DNA of 64,000 nucleotides from Zoogloea sp041914405 (GTDB taxonomy: Bacteria > Pseudomonadota > Gammaproteobacteria > Burkholderiales > Rhodocyclaceae): NCBI RefSeq assembly GCF_041914405.1, contig NZ_JAYSDK010000003.1:62001-126000 (forward strand), in the 5' to 3' direction. Each line of letters begins with the position of its first letter. Position 1 is the stretch's first letter. A program made the position numbers and the translations under genes. Under the pieces are notes generated by a model. That model searched no databases. It was not told the origin of the DNA and saw only the letters and a list, made by a program, of their open reading frames with translations. Positions 48,265 through 56,620 of this stretch are shown one piece after another.

Positions 48265-50664
48265 TCAGCGCTCCCGCTGCCACAGCATGCCGTGGGTCAC
48301 GATGAACTGATACTTGCGGGCATGCTCGCGGATCACCAGCGGCACCTCTTCCTCCCGGCGCAGCACGAAGCCTTCGGCGGCGAGGAAGGCCTTGAGGGTG
48401 TCGGCGCTGCGTACCGCCCTGCCGTCCTTCTCGTAGCCGCCTAGCCAGGATTCCCTCGGCGTGAACTGCTCCAGCCATGAGTAGGGCGAGAACAGGGCGA
48501 CCAGGCCACCGACCTTGACCAGCCCACGCGGCCCGCCGAGGCGGCCGAGCAGGGCCATCGGGCTGGGCAGTCGGCACAGCAGGTTGGCCAGCAGCACCGC
48601 GTCGAAATCGGCCAGCTCGGCCGGTAGCGAACAGGCGTCGGCCTGGCGGAAGCGCACCCGACTGCGCTCGATGGCCGGGTCGATGCGGGCCGTCACGGTT
48701 TCACCCAGATCGCCCTCGTCACTGCGGAAGTACGGCCGGCTGCCGTCTTTCAAGAGTGTGCCGGCGGCGTCGATGAAGGCGCGGGACAGGTCGACGCCAA
48801 GCACTTCGCCGAAGCCACGGGCCAGCTCGAAGGTCCCTCCGCCGACGGCACAACCGATGTCCAGGGCGCGGGCTGTGCCGGTGCCGTATTGCCGGGCGCC
48901 GTCGAGCAGCCAGTCGGCGCAGCGTTGCGGGAAGGATGTGGCGCGCTGGGGGCCGCCGGCCCAGGGCATCTGGGTTTGCGGCTCACCGTGGTGGAGCAGC
49001 ATGTAGTCGTCCACCATGCGGGTGTCTTCATACACCTGGCTGGCGCTGCCTTCGCCGCCCAGTTTGACCACGTGGCCGTCGTGAGCGGCCTGCACGACGC
49101 GGAAGCCGGCGTGCTGGAAAAAGTGGGGGCGGAAGTGAAAGCGCGCCCACACGCTGGCCTCGTCGCCACAGGAGATCCACGAGCCGCCGAGGATCATCTG
49201 GTGCTGGCCGTCGTAGCAGGGCGTCGAGAAGTCGTCGTAGTAGGGATGGACGCGTGCGCCGGGCAGTGGGTTGAAATCGTCCCCATGCCATTGCCAGACG
49301 TTGCCGAACACGTCGTGCACGCCGGCCAGGCTGGGGCTGGCGGCATCCACCGGCCACGGGGAGCCGTGGGCGAGCTGACTGTTCCAGCCGTAGACGGCGG
49401 CGAGGGCTGCGCCGTCGTGGCGGGCGGGGGGATCGGTCTCGGCCCACGAGGCGTCGCGCAGCGCGTGGTGCTCGGCCTCGGTGGGCAGCCTACAGGGGAT
49501 GCCGTCGCGGGCGCTGCGCCAGGCGCAGTAGGCAGCGGCCTCGTGGGCATTGACCTCGGCCGGCCAGTGCCACGGCATCTCGATGGTCTCGAACAGGGTG
49601 CGCAGCGTGTAGCGGTGCAGGCCGGCGGGGCCGTCCGGTACCCAGAAACAGGGCCATTTGCTGTTGCGGAAGCCGCGCCATTCCCAGCCGGCTTCGGTCC
49701 AGTACTGGCGCTCCAGGTAGCCACCGTTCTGGATGAATTCGAGGAAGGCGCCGTTGCTGACCAGCTGGTTCTCCACTTTGAAGGTTTGCAGCGCCACACG
49801 CCGCTCGCCGTATTCATTGTCCCAGCCGAAGCTCGGCCAGCTGCGCGGCTTGCCGATCTTGACCACGGTGGCTGGGATTTCGAGCAGGCGCGGGGCTGGA
49901 AAGTCCTGCCCGGCCTGCGGCGGAAAGTGGGCCGCCACGCCGGCGCTGGGGTGCAGGGCCGGCCATTCTTCCGGGCGCCGCACATCGTCGAGGGGCAGTT
50001 CGCGGATCAACACCGAGGAGGTCTCGATGTGGATGCGCTCGTGCTCGAAGCCCATGAACAGCGCCCACAACGGGTCGTCCATGGTGATGGGGGCATGGCC
50101 GCGGACGAGGCCAGGGTGGGTCTCGATGAGGCGCCGCACCGTGAGGTAGACCTGCTGGCGGTAGGTATGCACCTCCGCGAAGCTTGGCCACAGCATCTCG
50201 TTCTTCGACATGTCGTCCCAGCGCATTTCATCCACGCCAGTCTCGAAAATGCGTTCGAAGTAGGGATTGACCGGGTTGTCGATGAGGCCGGCGACGCGCA
50301 GCTTGTTGATGTATAGCGCCGCCGGGTGGCCGTAGTAGAAGACCATTGGGTGGCGCAAATGATGGTAGGGCGGGCGGTAGAAGGCTTCCTCGCCCTGCAG
50401 GCTGGCAAACAGCACCTCGGTCAGCGTCCAGCCGTTGTCGAAGGTGGCCAGTACCGTTTCGCGGGTACAGGTGGCGAGGTCGGGCTGGGGCAGGGCGGTG
50501 AGGCGGCCATCCGGCTGCAGGCCGGGGCAGTTCTCCGGGGCCAGCCCGGTCCACCACCAGGCCGGGCGCGGGCCGCGCAGCAGCGCGTCGTGTTCGCCGC
50601 GGAGGTTCTGGCGCCAGGGTTCGATGGCGCTCGGGATGTCCGGTTCGAGATTCGGGTGCTGCAT
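48265..50664 (-). CDS. ovoA: OvoA 5-histidylcysteine sulfoxide synthase/methyltransferase
   Basis: This is a 799-residue fused enzyme of ovothiol synthesis. The N-terminal DinB-like domain has HLRHPMVFYYGHPA and the iron motif FEHERIHIETS (HxxxHxE). The middle FGE/sulfatase-modifying domain has the segments GDDFNPLPGARVHPYY and GGSWISCGDEASVWARFHFRPHF. The C-terminal SAM methyltransferase has ALDIGCAVGGGTFELA and VLGVDLSRAF. It joins histidine and cysteine through C5 sulfoxide formation, then methylates the imidazole. It follows dinB by 43 bases. No OvoB-type PLP lyase is adjacent. Confidence 0.93.
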   Translation of the reverse strand: MQHPNLEPDIPSAIEPWRQNLRGEHDALLRGPRPAWWWTGLAPENCPGLQPDGRLTALPQPDLATCTRETVLATFDNGWTLTEVLFASLQGEEAFYRPPYHHLRHPMVFYYGHPAALYINKLRVAGLIDNPVNPYFERIFETGVDEMRWDDMSKNEMLWPSFAEVHTYRQQVYLTVRRLIETHPGLVRGHAPITMDDPLWALFMGFEHERIHIETSSVLIRELPLDDVRRPEEWPALHPSAGVAAHFPPQAGQDFPAPRLLEIPATVVKIGKPRSWPSFGWDNEYGERRVALQTFKVENQLVSNGAFLEFIQNGGYLERQYWTEAGWEWRGFRNSKWPCFWVPDGPAGLHRYTLRTLFETIEMPWHWPAEVNAHEAAAYCAWRSARDGIPCRLPTEAEHHALRDASWAETDPPARHDGAALAAVYGWNSQLAHGSPWPVDAASPSLAGVHDVFGNVWQWHGDDFNPLPGARVHPYYDDFSTPCYDGQHQMILGGSWISCGDEASVWARFHFRPHFFQHAGFRVVQAAHDGHVVKLGGEGSASQVYEDTRMVDDYMLLHHGEPQTQMPWAGGPQRATSFPQRCADWLLDGARQYGTGTARALDIGCAVGGGTFELARGFGEVLGVDLSRAFIDAAGTLLKDGSRPYFRSDEGDLGETVTARIDPAIERSRVRFRQADACSLPAELADFDAVLLANLLCRLPSPMALLGRLGGPRGLVKVGGLVALFSPYSWLEQFTPRESWLGGYEKDGRAVRSADTLKAFLAAEGFVLRREEEVPLVIREHARKYQFIVTHGMLWQRER

Positions 50665-50707
50665 GCAGGTCTCCTGGAAATTTTGTTGTCGTGGTTCAGG
50701 TGTTGTA

Positions 50708-51868
50708 TCAGGCGAAGAGTTCAGCCTGGATGGGTATGGGTGTTTCGTGTTCGGGAATCGCGTCGCGCCTGACCAGGTTGCCGACGCGCACGCCGAGCAG
50801 GCGGATGCGCCGTTCCAAGGGCACGCGCTTGAGGCATTCGCCGGCGGCCCGGCGGATCGCCGCCGCCTCGCCGATGGGCGCGGGCAAGGTCAGGTCGCGG
50901 GTGACGGTGTGGAAGTTGTCGAAGCGCAGCTTCAGGCCGATGGTCTTGCCTACGTAGCCTTTGCGCACCAGGTCGGCGGCGAGCTGCTCGCACAGGCGGG
51001 TGAAGCGTTGCGACAGTTCGCTGCGGTCCTGGCGGGGGTGAAGGTCGCGCTCGAAGGTGGTTTCGCGGGAGAGGCTCTTCGGTTCGCTATGGGTGACCAC
51101 CGGGCGGTCGTCCTGCCCGTGGGCGGCCCGGTGAAGCCACTGGCCGTAGCGTTCGCCGAACTGTTCCTGCAGCCACAGGGCGTCGGCGGCGGCCAGCTCG
51201 CCGATGCTGTGGATGCCCAGCGCGTCCAGTCGCTCCGCGGCCTTCGGCCCGATGCCGTTGATGCGCTTGGCGGGCAGCGGCCAGATTCGCACCGGCAGAT
51301 CGTCGGCCGCCACCACGGTGATGCCGGCCGGCTTTTCCAGGTCGGAGCACAGCTTGGCGAGCAGCTTGTTGGGGGCTACCCCGAGGGAGCAGGACAGGCC
51401 GGTGGCGTCCCGCACGGCCTGCTGCAGGCGCAGTGCAATGGCGCGGGCGCCTTCGCGGCTGCCATCCGGGTTGAGGGCGGTGAGGTCCAGGTATATCTCG
51501 TCGATGCCCCGATCCTCGAGGTCCGGCGCGATCTCCCGCACCGCGGCCTTGAAGAGGCGTGAGTAGTGGCGGTAGGTGTCGAAGTCGGCGGGCAGCAGCA
51601 GCGCGTCCGGCGCCAGCTGGGCGGCTTTCATCAGGCCCATGCCGGAATGCACGCCGAGGGCCCGCGCCTCGTAGGTGGCGGTGGTGATCACGCCGCGGCC
51701 CACGTAGTCGCGCAGGCGCGGGAAGCGGGCCGGATCCTCGACCGTCGTAGCCCGACGTCCGCCCACCACAGCAGGCAGGCCGCGCAGCTGCGGGTAGCGC
51801 AACAGCTCCACCGACGCGTAGAACGCGTCCATGTCCAGGTGGGCAATGCTGCGAGGAAGCGGGGGCAT
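50708..51868 (-). CDS. dinB: DNA polymerase IV (Y family)
   Basis: This is a 386-residue translesion polymerase. The N-terminal motif IAHLDMDAFYASVELLRYP holds the first catalytic Asp, and RGIDEIYLDLTAL holds the Asp/Glu pair. The thumb has the HhH segment KRINGIGPKAAERLDALGI, and the little-finger domain follows. The C-terminal end (AELFA) lacks an obvious clamp-binding extension beyond that. No LexA-like CTGT-N8-ACAG box was seen upstream. It is followed by ovoA. Confidence 0.93.
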   Translation of the reverse strand: MPPLPRSIAHLDMDAFYASVELLRYPQLRGLPAVVGGRRATTVEDPARFPRLRDYVGRGVITTATYEARALGVHSGMGLMKAAQLAPDALLLPADFDTYRHYSRLFKAAVREIAPDLEDRGIDEIYLDLTALNPDGSREGARAIALRLQQAVRDATGLSCSLGVAPNKLLAKLCSDLEKPAGITVVAADDLPVRIWPLPAKRINGIGPKAAERLDALGIHSIGELAAADALWLQEQFGERYGQWLHRAAHGQDDRPVVTHSEPKSLSRETTFERDLHPRQDRSELSQRFTRLCEQLAADLVRKGYVGKTIGLKLRFDNFHTVTRDLTLPAPIGEAAAIRRAAGECLKRVPLERRIRLLGVRVGNLVRRDAIPEHETPIPIQAELFA

Positions 51869-52054
51869 GGGTCCGGTTGAAGCCGCAGAGGGCCTTATTG
51901 TGCATCAAGGGGCGGCCAAGGGATGCGGCTCGGCGTTCTGGCGGAGCGATGGGGCACAACTGCCGCCTGTCGGGTGGGGTACGCACTTATACTCCTGGCA
52001 TCTTTCTTCCGCCGTGCCCCGGGGGGCATCCACAACATCAAGGAGAACAAGCGA

Positions 52055-52456
52055 ATGTCAGTCGAGGAACGTGCCAAGGACGTGGTGCGCCAGTACGTCG
52101 CCGCCTTCAACCGTGGCGATCTACCGGCTCTGAAGGCGCTGCTGGCCGAGGATGCGGAGATCCAGGGCGTGCTGGGGCAGGGCATCTTCGAGAAGATCGA
52201 GCCGGTGTGGCGCCAGTTGATCGAGGGCTACGGCATGCAGTTGTCCATCCAGGGCCTGATCGCCGAGGGCAACATCGTGGCGGCCCGCTATATCGAAACC
52301 GGTACCTTCCGCGCACCGGCCTTCGGGCACGAGCCGACCGGGAAGTCCTACGAGCTGGTGGCGATGGAGTGGTTCGAAATCGAGGAGGGCCGCATCAAGC
52401 GCCGCTGGGGCGCGCGGGATGCGGCTTCCCAGGCGCGGCAGCTCGGCATCGCCTGA
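52055..52456 (+). CDS. SnoaL-like (NTF2-fold) protein
   Basis: This is a 133-residue single-domain protein of the SnoaL/ester cyclase group. The ATG at 52055 has AAGGAG nine bases before it. It shows VVRQYVAAFNRGDLPALKALLAEDAEIQGV at the N-terminus, and the central ARYIETGTFRAPAFGHEPTGKSYELVAMEWFEIEEGRI. Such proteins range from cyclases to binding proteins, and the substrate is unknown. It is transcribed alone and converges with the PEP-CTERM gene. Confidence 0.85.
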   Translation: MSVEERAKDVVRQYVAAFNRGDLPALKALLAEDAEIQGVLGQGIFEKIEPVWRQLIEGYGMQLSIQGLIAEGNIVAARYIETGTFRAPAFGHEPTGKSYELVAMEWFEIEEGRIKRRWGARDAASQARQLGIA

Positions 52457-52475
52457 GCGCCGCGCCTTTGCTGCC

Positions 52476-53885
52476 TTACTTCTTCCGTCGCAGCATCAGG
52501 CCACCGAGGCCCAGGGCTGCCAGCGCCAGGCTGGCCGGTTCGGGGATGCGCTGGGCCTGGTAGCCGGCGAGCACATCGCCGCTGATGCCAAGCACGAAGA
52601 ACTGGTTGGGGTTGGCGGTGGGCACGCCGTTTACGCCGACGGTGTCGAGGAAGTCATTGTCGTTGGTGACGATCAGGGTGTGCTGCAGCACGCCATCCAC
52701 CAGCACGTTAGGGCCGAAGGCGAGGCCTTCGATCTTGGCCGGGATCGTGCGGTCGGTGTAGCCGTTGGCCTTCAGCAGCGCCGCCAGGTCCACGAACAGG
52801 CTCTTGCCGACACTCTTGGCGGCCAGCGCGCTTTCACCGGAGATATTGCTGACGTCCTGGCCGGTGCTCAGGTCCACCTGGAAGATCTTCTTGAAGCCGG
52901 CCTTGGAGTCGTCGCCGAGGCCCTTGCCGTCGCGCTCGTCGATCAGGAACTGATGGTCGTTGATCGCAACGATCTCGCTGATGCTGGTGTACTTGGGTTT
53001 GGCGGCGGTGCCGATGTTCTCGAGCTGGTAGGCGTATTCGTGAGTCACTTTGCCGGTGGCCAGGTCCACGGTGACGATGCGCACCACGCCGGCGTTGGTG
53101 CCGCCGTCCTGGGCCAGCGGGCTCTGCATGATGCCGACCAGGGTCTTGCCGTCTGGCGTGATGGCCAGGCCTTCCATGCCCTTGTTGGCGACGCGGCCGC
53201 TGGTGTTGCTGGCGATCTCGGTGTCGCCGACGGCGGACAGCTTGGACACCGCGAACTTCTCGGGCAGCGTGATCACGCCGGTGCGCTCGCCGGTCGCGCG
53301 GTCGAAGCGGTAGATGTAGGGGCCGTATTCGTCGGAGATGTAGACGCTCTTGCCGCTGGCGGCGACGCGGATGCCTTCCGGGTCGAAGCGGGCGTTGGCG
53401 CTGTTGGTGGACAGTCCGGCGGCGAAGGCGTCGGAGCGGCCGGTGAAGTAGTTCTGGCCGCTGCCGCCGGTCAGCACCGGGGCGCTGCCGTAGTTGAGGG
53501 CGGTGGTGCTGGACAGCAGCGTGGTGGCGTTCAGCACCGGGCTGAGGGTGGCGACGCTGCCGGCGCTGAAGCTGGCCGAGGACAGGCCCAGGCTGAGGGT
53601 CTGGAAGCGGGGGATCCAGCTGGTGGTGTTATCCACCGCGGTGTTCCAGGTGGTGGCGTTGGGGCCGCGGTCCGGTGTCAGCAGGAAGGTGTCGCCGCCA
53701 GCCCAGGCGACAGCGGAGCCGAGGCCGCCGAGGATATTGGCGGCGGTGCCGTTTTCGAGGGTGCCGGTGAGGCCGGACAGGTCGGAGCCGGACAGGCTGC
53801 CCTTGCCGATCAGCGCAACGCCGGCATGGGCGGAGGTGGCGATGAGGGCAGGGACGAGAAGGGCGAGCAGGCGGGGGGCGAACAT
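52476..53885 (-). CDS. PEP-CTERM esterase-like-activity-of-phytase protein
   Basis: This is a 469-residue secreted protein. It has a signal peptide (about 1-21, ending ATSAHA) and a beta-propeller-like phytase/esterase domain with FDPEGIRVAASGKSVYISDEYGPYIYRFD and NKGMEGLAITPDGKTLVGIMQSP. The C-terminal sorting tag is PEPASLALAALGLGGLMLRRKK: Pro-Glu-Pro, a hydrophobic helix and Arg/Lys. Exosortase cuts at this tag and links the protein to the surface polymer. No exosortase gene is in the window, but an exosortase-associated acyltransferase is. The enzyme's substrate is unknown. Confidence 0.9.
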   Translation of the reverse strand: MFAPRLLALLVPALIATSAHAGVALIGKGSLSGSDLSGLTGTLENGTAANILGGLGSAVAWAGGDTFLLTPDRGPNATTWNTAVDNTTSWIPRFQTLSLGLSSASFSAGSVATLSPVLNATTLLSSTTALNYGSAPVLTGGSGQNYFTGRSDAFAAGLSTNSANARFDPEGIRVAASGKSVYISDEYGPYIYRFDRATGERTGVITLPEKFAVSKLSAVGDTEIASNTSGRVANKGMEGLAITPDGKTLVGIMQSPLAQDGGTNAGVVRIVTVDLATGKVTHEYAYQLENIGTAAKPKYTSISEIVAINDHQFLIDERDGKGLGDDSKAGFKKIFQVDLSTGQDVSNISGESALAAKSVGKSLFVDLAALLKANGYTDRTIPAKIEGLAFGPNVLVDGVLQHTLIVTNDNDFLDTVGVNGVPTANPNQFFVLGISGDVLAGYQAQRIPEPASLALAALGLGGLMLRRKK

Positions 53886-53990
53886 CGGGGAAACTCCTTG
53901 CAGGTCGGGTAGCTGAATTGACTAACGCTACGCGGCATGCATTTCGCCGAAGTTACGCCCGCTCCGGTTTGCAAAGGTTTGCAATGTCGC

Positions 53991-55805
53991 TCAGACGGCC
54001 TCCTCCTCGGCGGCCCGCTCTTCCAGCTGCAGTGCCCACATCTGCGCGTAGGCGCCACCCTGGGCGAGCAGTTCCGCGTGGCTACCGCGCTCGACGACGC
54101 GGCCCTGGTCGAGGACCAGGATCTCGTCGGCGTTCATCACCGTGGACAGGCGGTGGGCGATGACCAGCGTGGTGCGGCCACGGGCGGCGGCGTCGAGCTG
54201 GGCCTGGATGGCTTTTTCGGTCTTCGAGTCGAGGGCCGAGGTGGCTTCGTCGAAGATCAGGATGTCCGGGTTCTTCAGCAGCGTACGGGCAATGGCGACG
54301 CGCTGCTTTTCGCCGCCGGAGAGCTTGAGGCCGCGTTCGCCGACGCGGGTCTGCCAGCCGTCCGGCAGGCGGCCGATGAAGTCCTCCAGCTGGGCGGCGC
54401 GGGCGGCAGCCTCCACCTCCTCGCGGTTGGCGTCGGGGCGGCCGTACTGGATGTTGTAGAGCAGGGTGTCGTTGAACAGCACGGTGTCCTGCGGAACGAT
54501 GCCGATGGCGGCACGCAGGCTGTCCTGGGTGAGGCTGCGGATGTCCTGGCCATTGATGCGCACTGCGCCGTCCTGCACGTCGTAGAAGCGGAACAGCAGG
54601 CGTGCCAGCGTGGACTTGCCGGAGCCGGAATGACCGACCACCGCCACTGTCTTGCCGGCCGGGATGACGAAGTCCACGTCGTGGAGGATCGGGCGGCTCG
54701 GGTCGTAGGCGAAGTTAACGCGGTCGAAGGCGACGCCAGCAGGACCGCGGGCGAGGGCATGGGCACCGGCACTGTCGGCCACTTCCCGGTGAGTGGCGAG
54801 CAGGTCGAACATGCGCTCGATGTCGGTGAGGGCCTGGCGGATCTCCCGGTACAGCACGCCGAGGAAGTTGAGCGGGATGTAGAGCTGGATCAGGAAGGCG
54901 TTGACCAGCACCAGGTCGCCGAGGGTCATGCGCCCGGCCGCCACGCCGTCGGCGGCCCGCCACATCATCGCGGTGACGCCGACGGCGATGATGGCCGCCT
55001 GGCCCATGTTGAGAAAGGACAGCGACTTCTGGTTCTTGATCTGGGCGGCCGTCCACTTCTTCAGCTCGGTGTCGTAGCGACGGGTCTCGAAGGCTTCGTT
55101 GTTGAAGTACTTCACCGTCTCGAAATTGATCAGGCTGTCGATGGCCCGCGCGTTGGCGGCCGAGTCCAGCTCGTTGGCCTGGCGGCGCAGTGCGGTGCGC
55201 CAGTTGGTGACCTTGAAGGTGAAGGTGATGTAGAGCGCCAGCGTGACGACGGTGATGATCGCGAAGCTGGGTTCGTACTTCACCAGCAGGATGCCCAGCA
55301 CCAGGCCGATCTCCACGAAGGTCGGCAGGATGGAGTACAGCGTGTAGCTGATCAGCGAGCCGATGGAGCGGGTGCCGCGCTCGATGTCGCGGGTCAGGCC
55401 GCCAGTCTGGCGTTCCAGGTGGAAGCGCAGCGACAACGCGTGCAGGTGGCCGAAGACTTGTAGCGAGATCTCGCGCACCGCCTCCTGGGTGACCCGCGCG
55501 AAGACGATCTCGCGCAGCTCGGTGAACAGCGACGTGGAGAAGCGCAGTACGCCGTAGGCCACCAGCAGCGCCGCTGGCACCACGATGAAGGCCTGGGAGC
55601 GGGAGATGTCGAGGCCGTCCACCAGCTGCTTGAAGACCAGCGGCACGGTGACGTTGGCGAACTTGGCGGAGATCAGGCAGCCGAGGGCGAACAGCATCCG
55701 CCACTTGTAGGCCCACAGGTAGGGCAGCAGCTTCCTGATGGTCTGCCAGTCGTGGCGCTCGCCGGAGGCGGGTTGGGGAGGGGGGCCGGAGGGGGAACGT
55801 CGCAT
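53991..55805 (-). CDS. Atm1/HMT1-like ABC exporter (permease-ATPase)
   Basis: This is a 604-residue half-transporter. I start at the ATG at 55805; the longer frame runs into a REP element. Six membrane helices (about 25-310) contain VTVPLVFKQLVDGLD and YFNNEAFETRRYD, both typical of the Atm1 group. The ATPase has Walker A VGHSGSGKST, signature LSGGEKQR and Walker B ILIFDEATSALD. Atm1 relatives export glutathione-linked sulfur or metal compounds. It works as a homodimer in the inner membrane. It is downstream of the LysE gene's divergent neighbour region and is transcribed toward the PEP-CTERM gene. Confidence 0.9.
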   Translation of the reverse strand: MRRSPSGPPPQPASGERHDWQTIRKLLPYLWAYKWRMLFALGCLISAKFANVTVPLVFKQLVDGLDISRSQAFIVVPAALLVAYGVLRFSTSLFTELREIVFARVTQEAVREISLQVFGHLHALSLRFHLERQTGGLTRDIERGTRSIGSLISYTLYSILPTFVEIGLVLGILLVKYEPSFAIITVVTLALYITFTFKVTNWRTALRRQANELDSAANARAIDSLINFETVKYFNNEAFETRRYDTELKKWTAAQIKNQKSLSFLNMGQAAIIAVGVTAMMWRAADGVAAGRMTLGDLVLVNAFLIQLYIPLNFLGVLYREIRQALTDIERMFDLLATHREVADSAGAHALARGPAGVAFDRVNFAYDPSRPILHDVDFVIPAGKTVAVVGHSGSGKSTLARLLFRFYDVQDGAVRINGQDIRSLTQDSLRAAIGIVPQDTVLFNDTLLYNIQYGRPDANREEVEAAARAAQLEDFIGRLPDGWQTRVGERGLKLSGGEKQRVAIARTLLKNPDILIFDEATSALDSKTEKAIQAQLDAAARGRTTLVIAHRLSTVMNADEILVLDQGRVVERGSHAELLAQGGAYAQMWALQLEERAAEEEAV

Positions 55806-55878
55806 TTTTTTCTGGATGTGGGGGCGGTGGGGCGCCCGGCAAACGTGGTTGGACGACGCCAATTGTAGGTGCGACCCC

Positions 55879-55910
55879 CCTGTGGGGGCGAATGAATTCG
55901 CCCCCACAGG
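55879..55910. repeat. REP-like single hairpin, copy 9
   Basis: This is a single GA-centred unit with a 15-base perfect stem (CCTGTGGGGGCGAAT with its complement). It lies 16 bases beyond the LysE stop and upstream of the ABC exporter gene on the same strand. Confidence 0.92.
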
Positions 55911-55926
55911 TAAGCCTGGTTGGGCT

Positions 55927-56553
55927 TCAGTTGTCGCTGGCGAGCAGGCGCAGGGCTAGGCCGATGAACAGCGCACCGCACAGGCGGTCCAGCCAGGGGC
56001 CGAGCCGCGGGCGGCGGGCGAGCAGGCGGCCGATGGTGCCGGCAGCCAGTGCCAGACCACCGAATACCACGACGGTCTGGGCCGCGAAAACGGTGCCGAG
56101 GGCCAGCATCTGCAGGCTCGGGTTGCCGGCGGCGGGATCAGTGAACTGGGGCAGGAAGGCCAGGAAGAACAGGCCGACCTTGGGGTTCAGCGCGTTGGCG
56201 ACGAAGCCGCGACGCAGGTCGCGCTGCCAGGGCTGGGGCGGCAGGCTGCCGGTAGGGGCGAGACGGCCGCCGCTGCGCAGGGCCTGGATGCCCAGCCACA
56301 GCAGCCAGGCCGCGCCAGCCAGCTTGACCGCCAGCAGCAGACTGGCGGAGGTGCGTACGACGGCTGCTATGCCTAAGGCGGCCCAGGCAGTATGCGTTGC
56401 GCAGCCGGCGGCGCAGCCCATGCCGAAGGCCAGGCCGGCACGCCGGCCACGGGCCAGGCTGTGGCCGATCACCATCAGGTTGTCGGGCCCCGGCGCGAGG
56501 GTGATCAGCACGGAGATGCCGAGAAAGGCGAGGAGGGTGTCGAGGCTGGGCAT
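55927..56553 (-). CDS. LysE/RhtB-family exporter
   Basis: This is a 208-residue inner-membrane exporter for amino acids or similar small molecules. It has six hydrophobic segments, and the family motif ITLAPGPDNLMVIGHSLARGRRAGLAFGMG lies near the N-terminus (about 16-45). Its substrate is not predictable. It is separated from the ABC exporter by a REP hairpin and from the chemoreceptor gene by 67 bases, all on the minus strand. Confidence 0.9.
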   Translation of the reverse strand: MPSLDTLLAFLGISVLITLAPGPDNLMVIGHSLARGRRAGLAFGMGCAAGCATHTAWAALGIAAVVRTSASLLLAVKLAGAAWLLWLGIQALRSGGRLAPTGSLPPQPWQRDLRRGFVANALNPKVGLFFLAFLPQFTDPAAGNPSLQMLALGTVFAAQTVVVFGGLALAAGTIGRLLARRPRLGPWLDRLCGALFIGLALRLLASDN

Positions 56554-56620
56554 GGCGCCCGATTCTCGGCGGCGCGGGCGGGAGCGTCAATGGATGTCGG
56601 CCCAGCCCGCGCCGTCCGGG

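Noticed and set aside
55806..55907. 34-residue N-terminal extension of the ABC exporter
   Set aside because: It begins inside a REP hairpin and has no ribosome site; the ATG at 55805 fits the family length.
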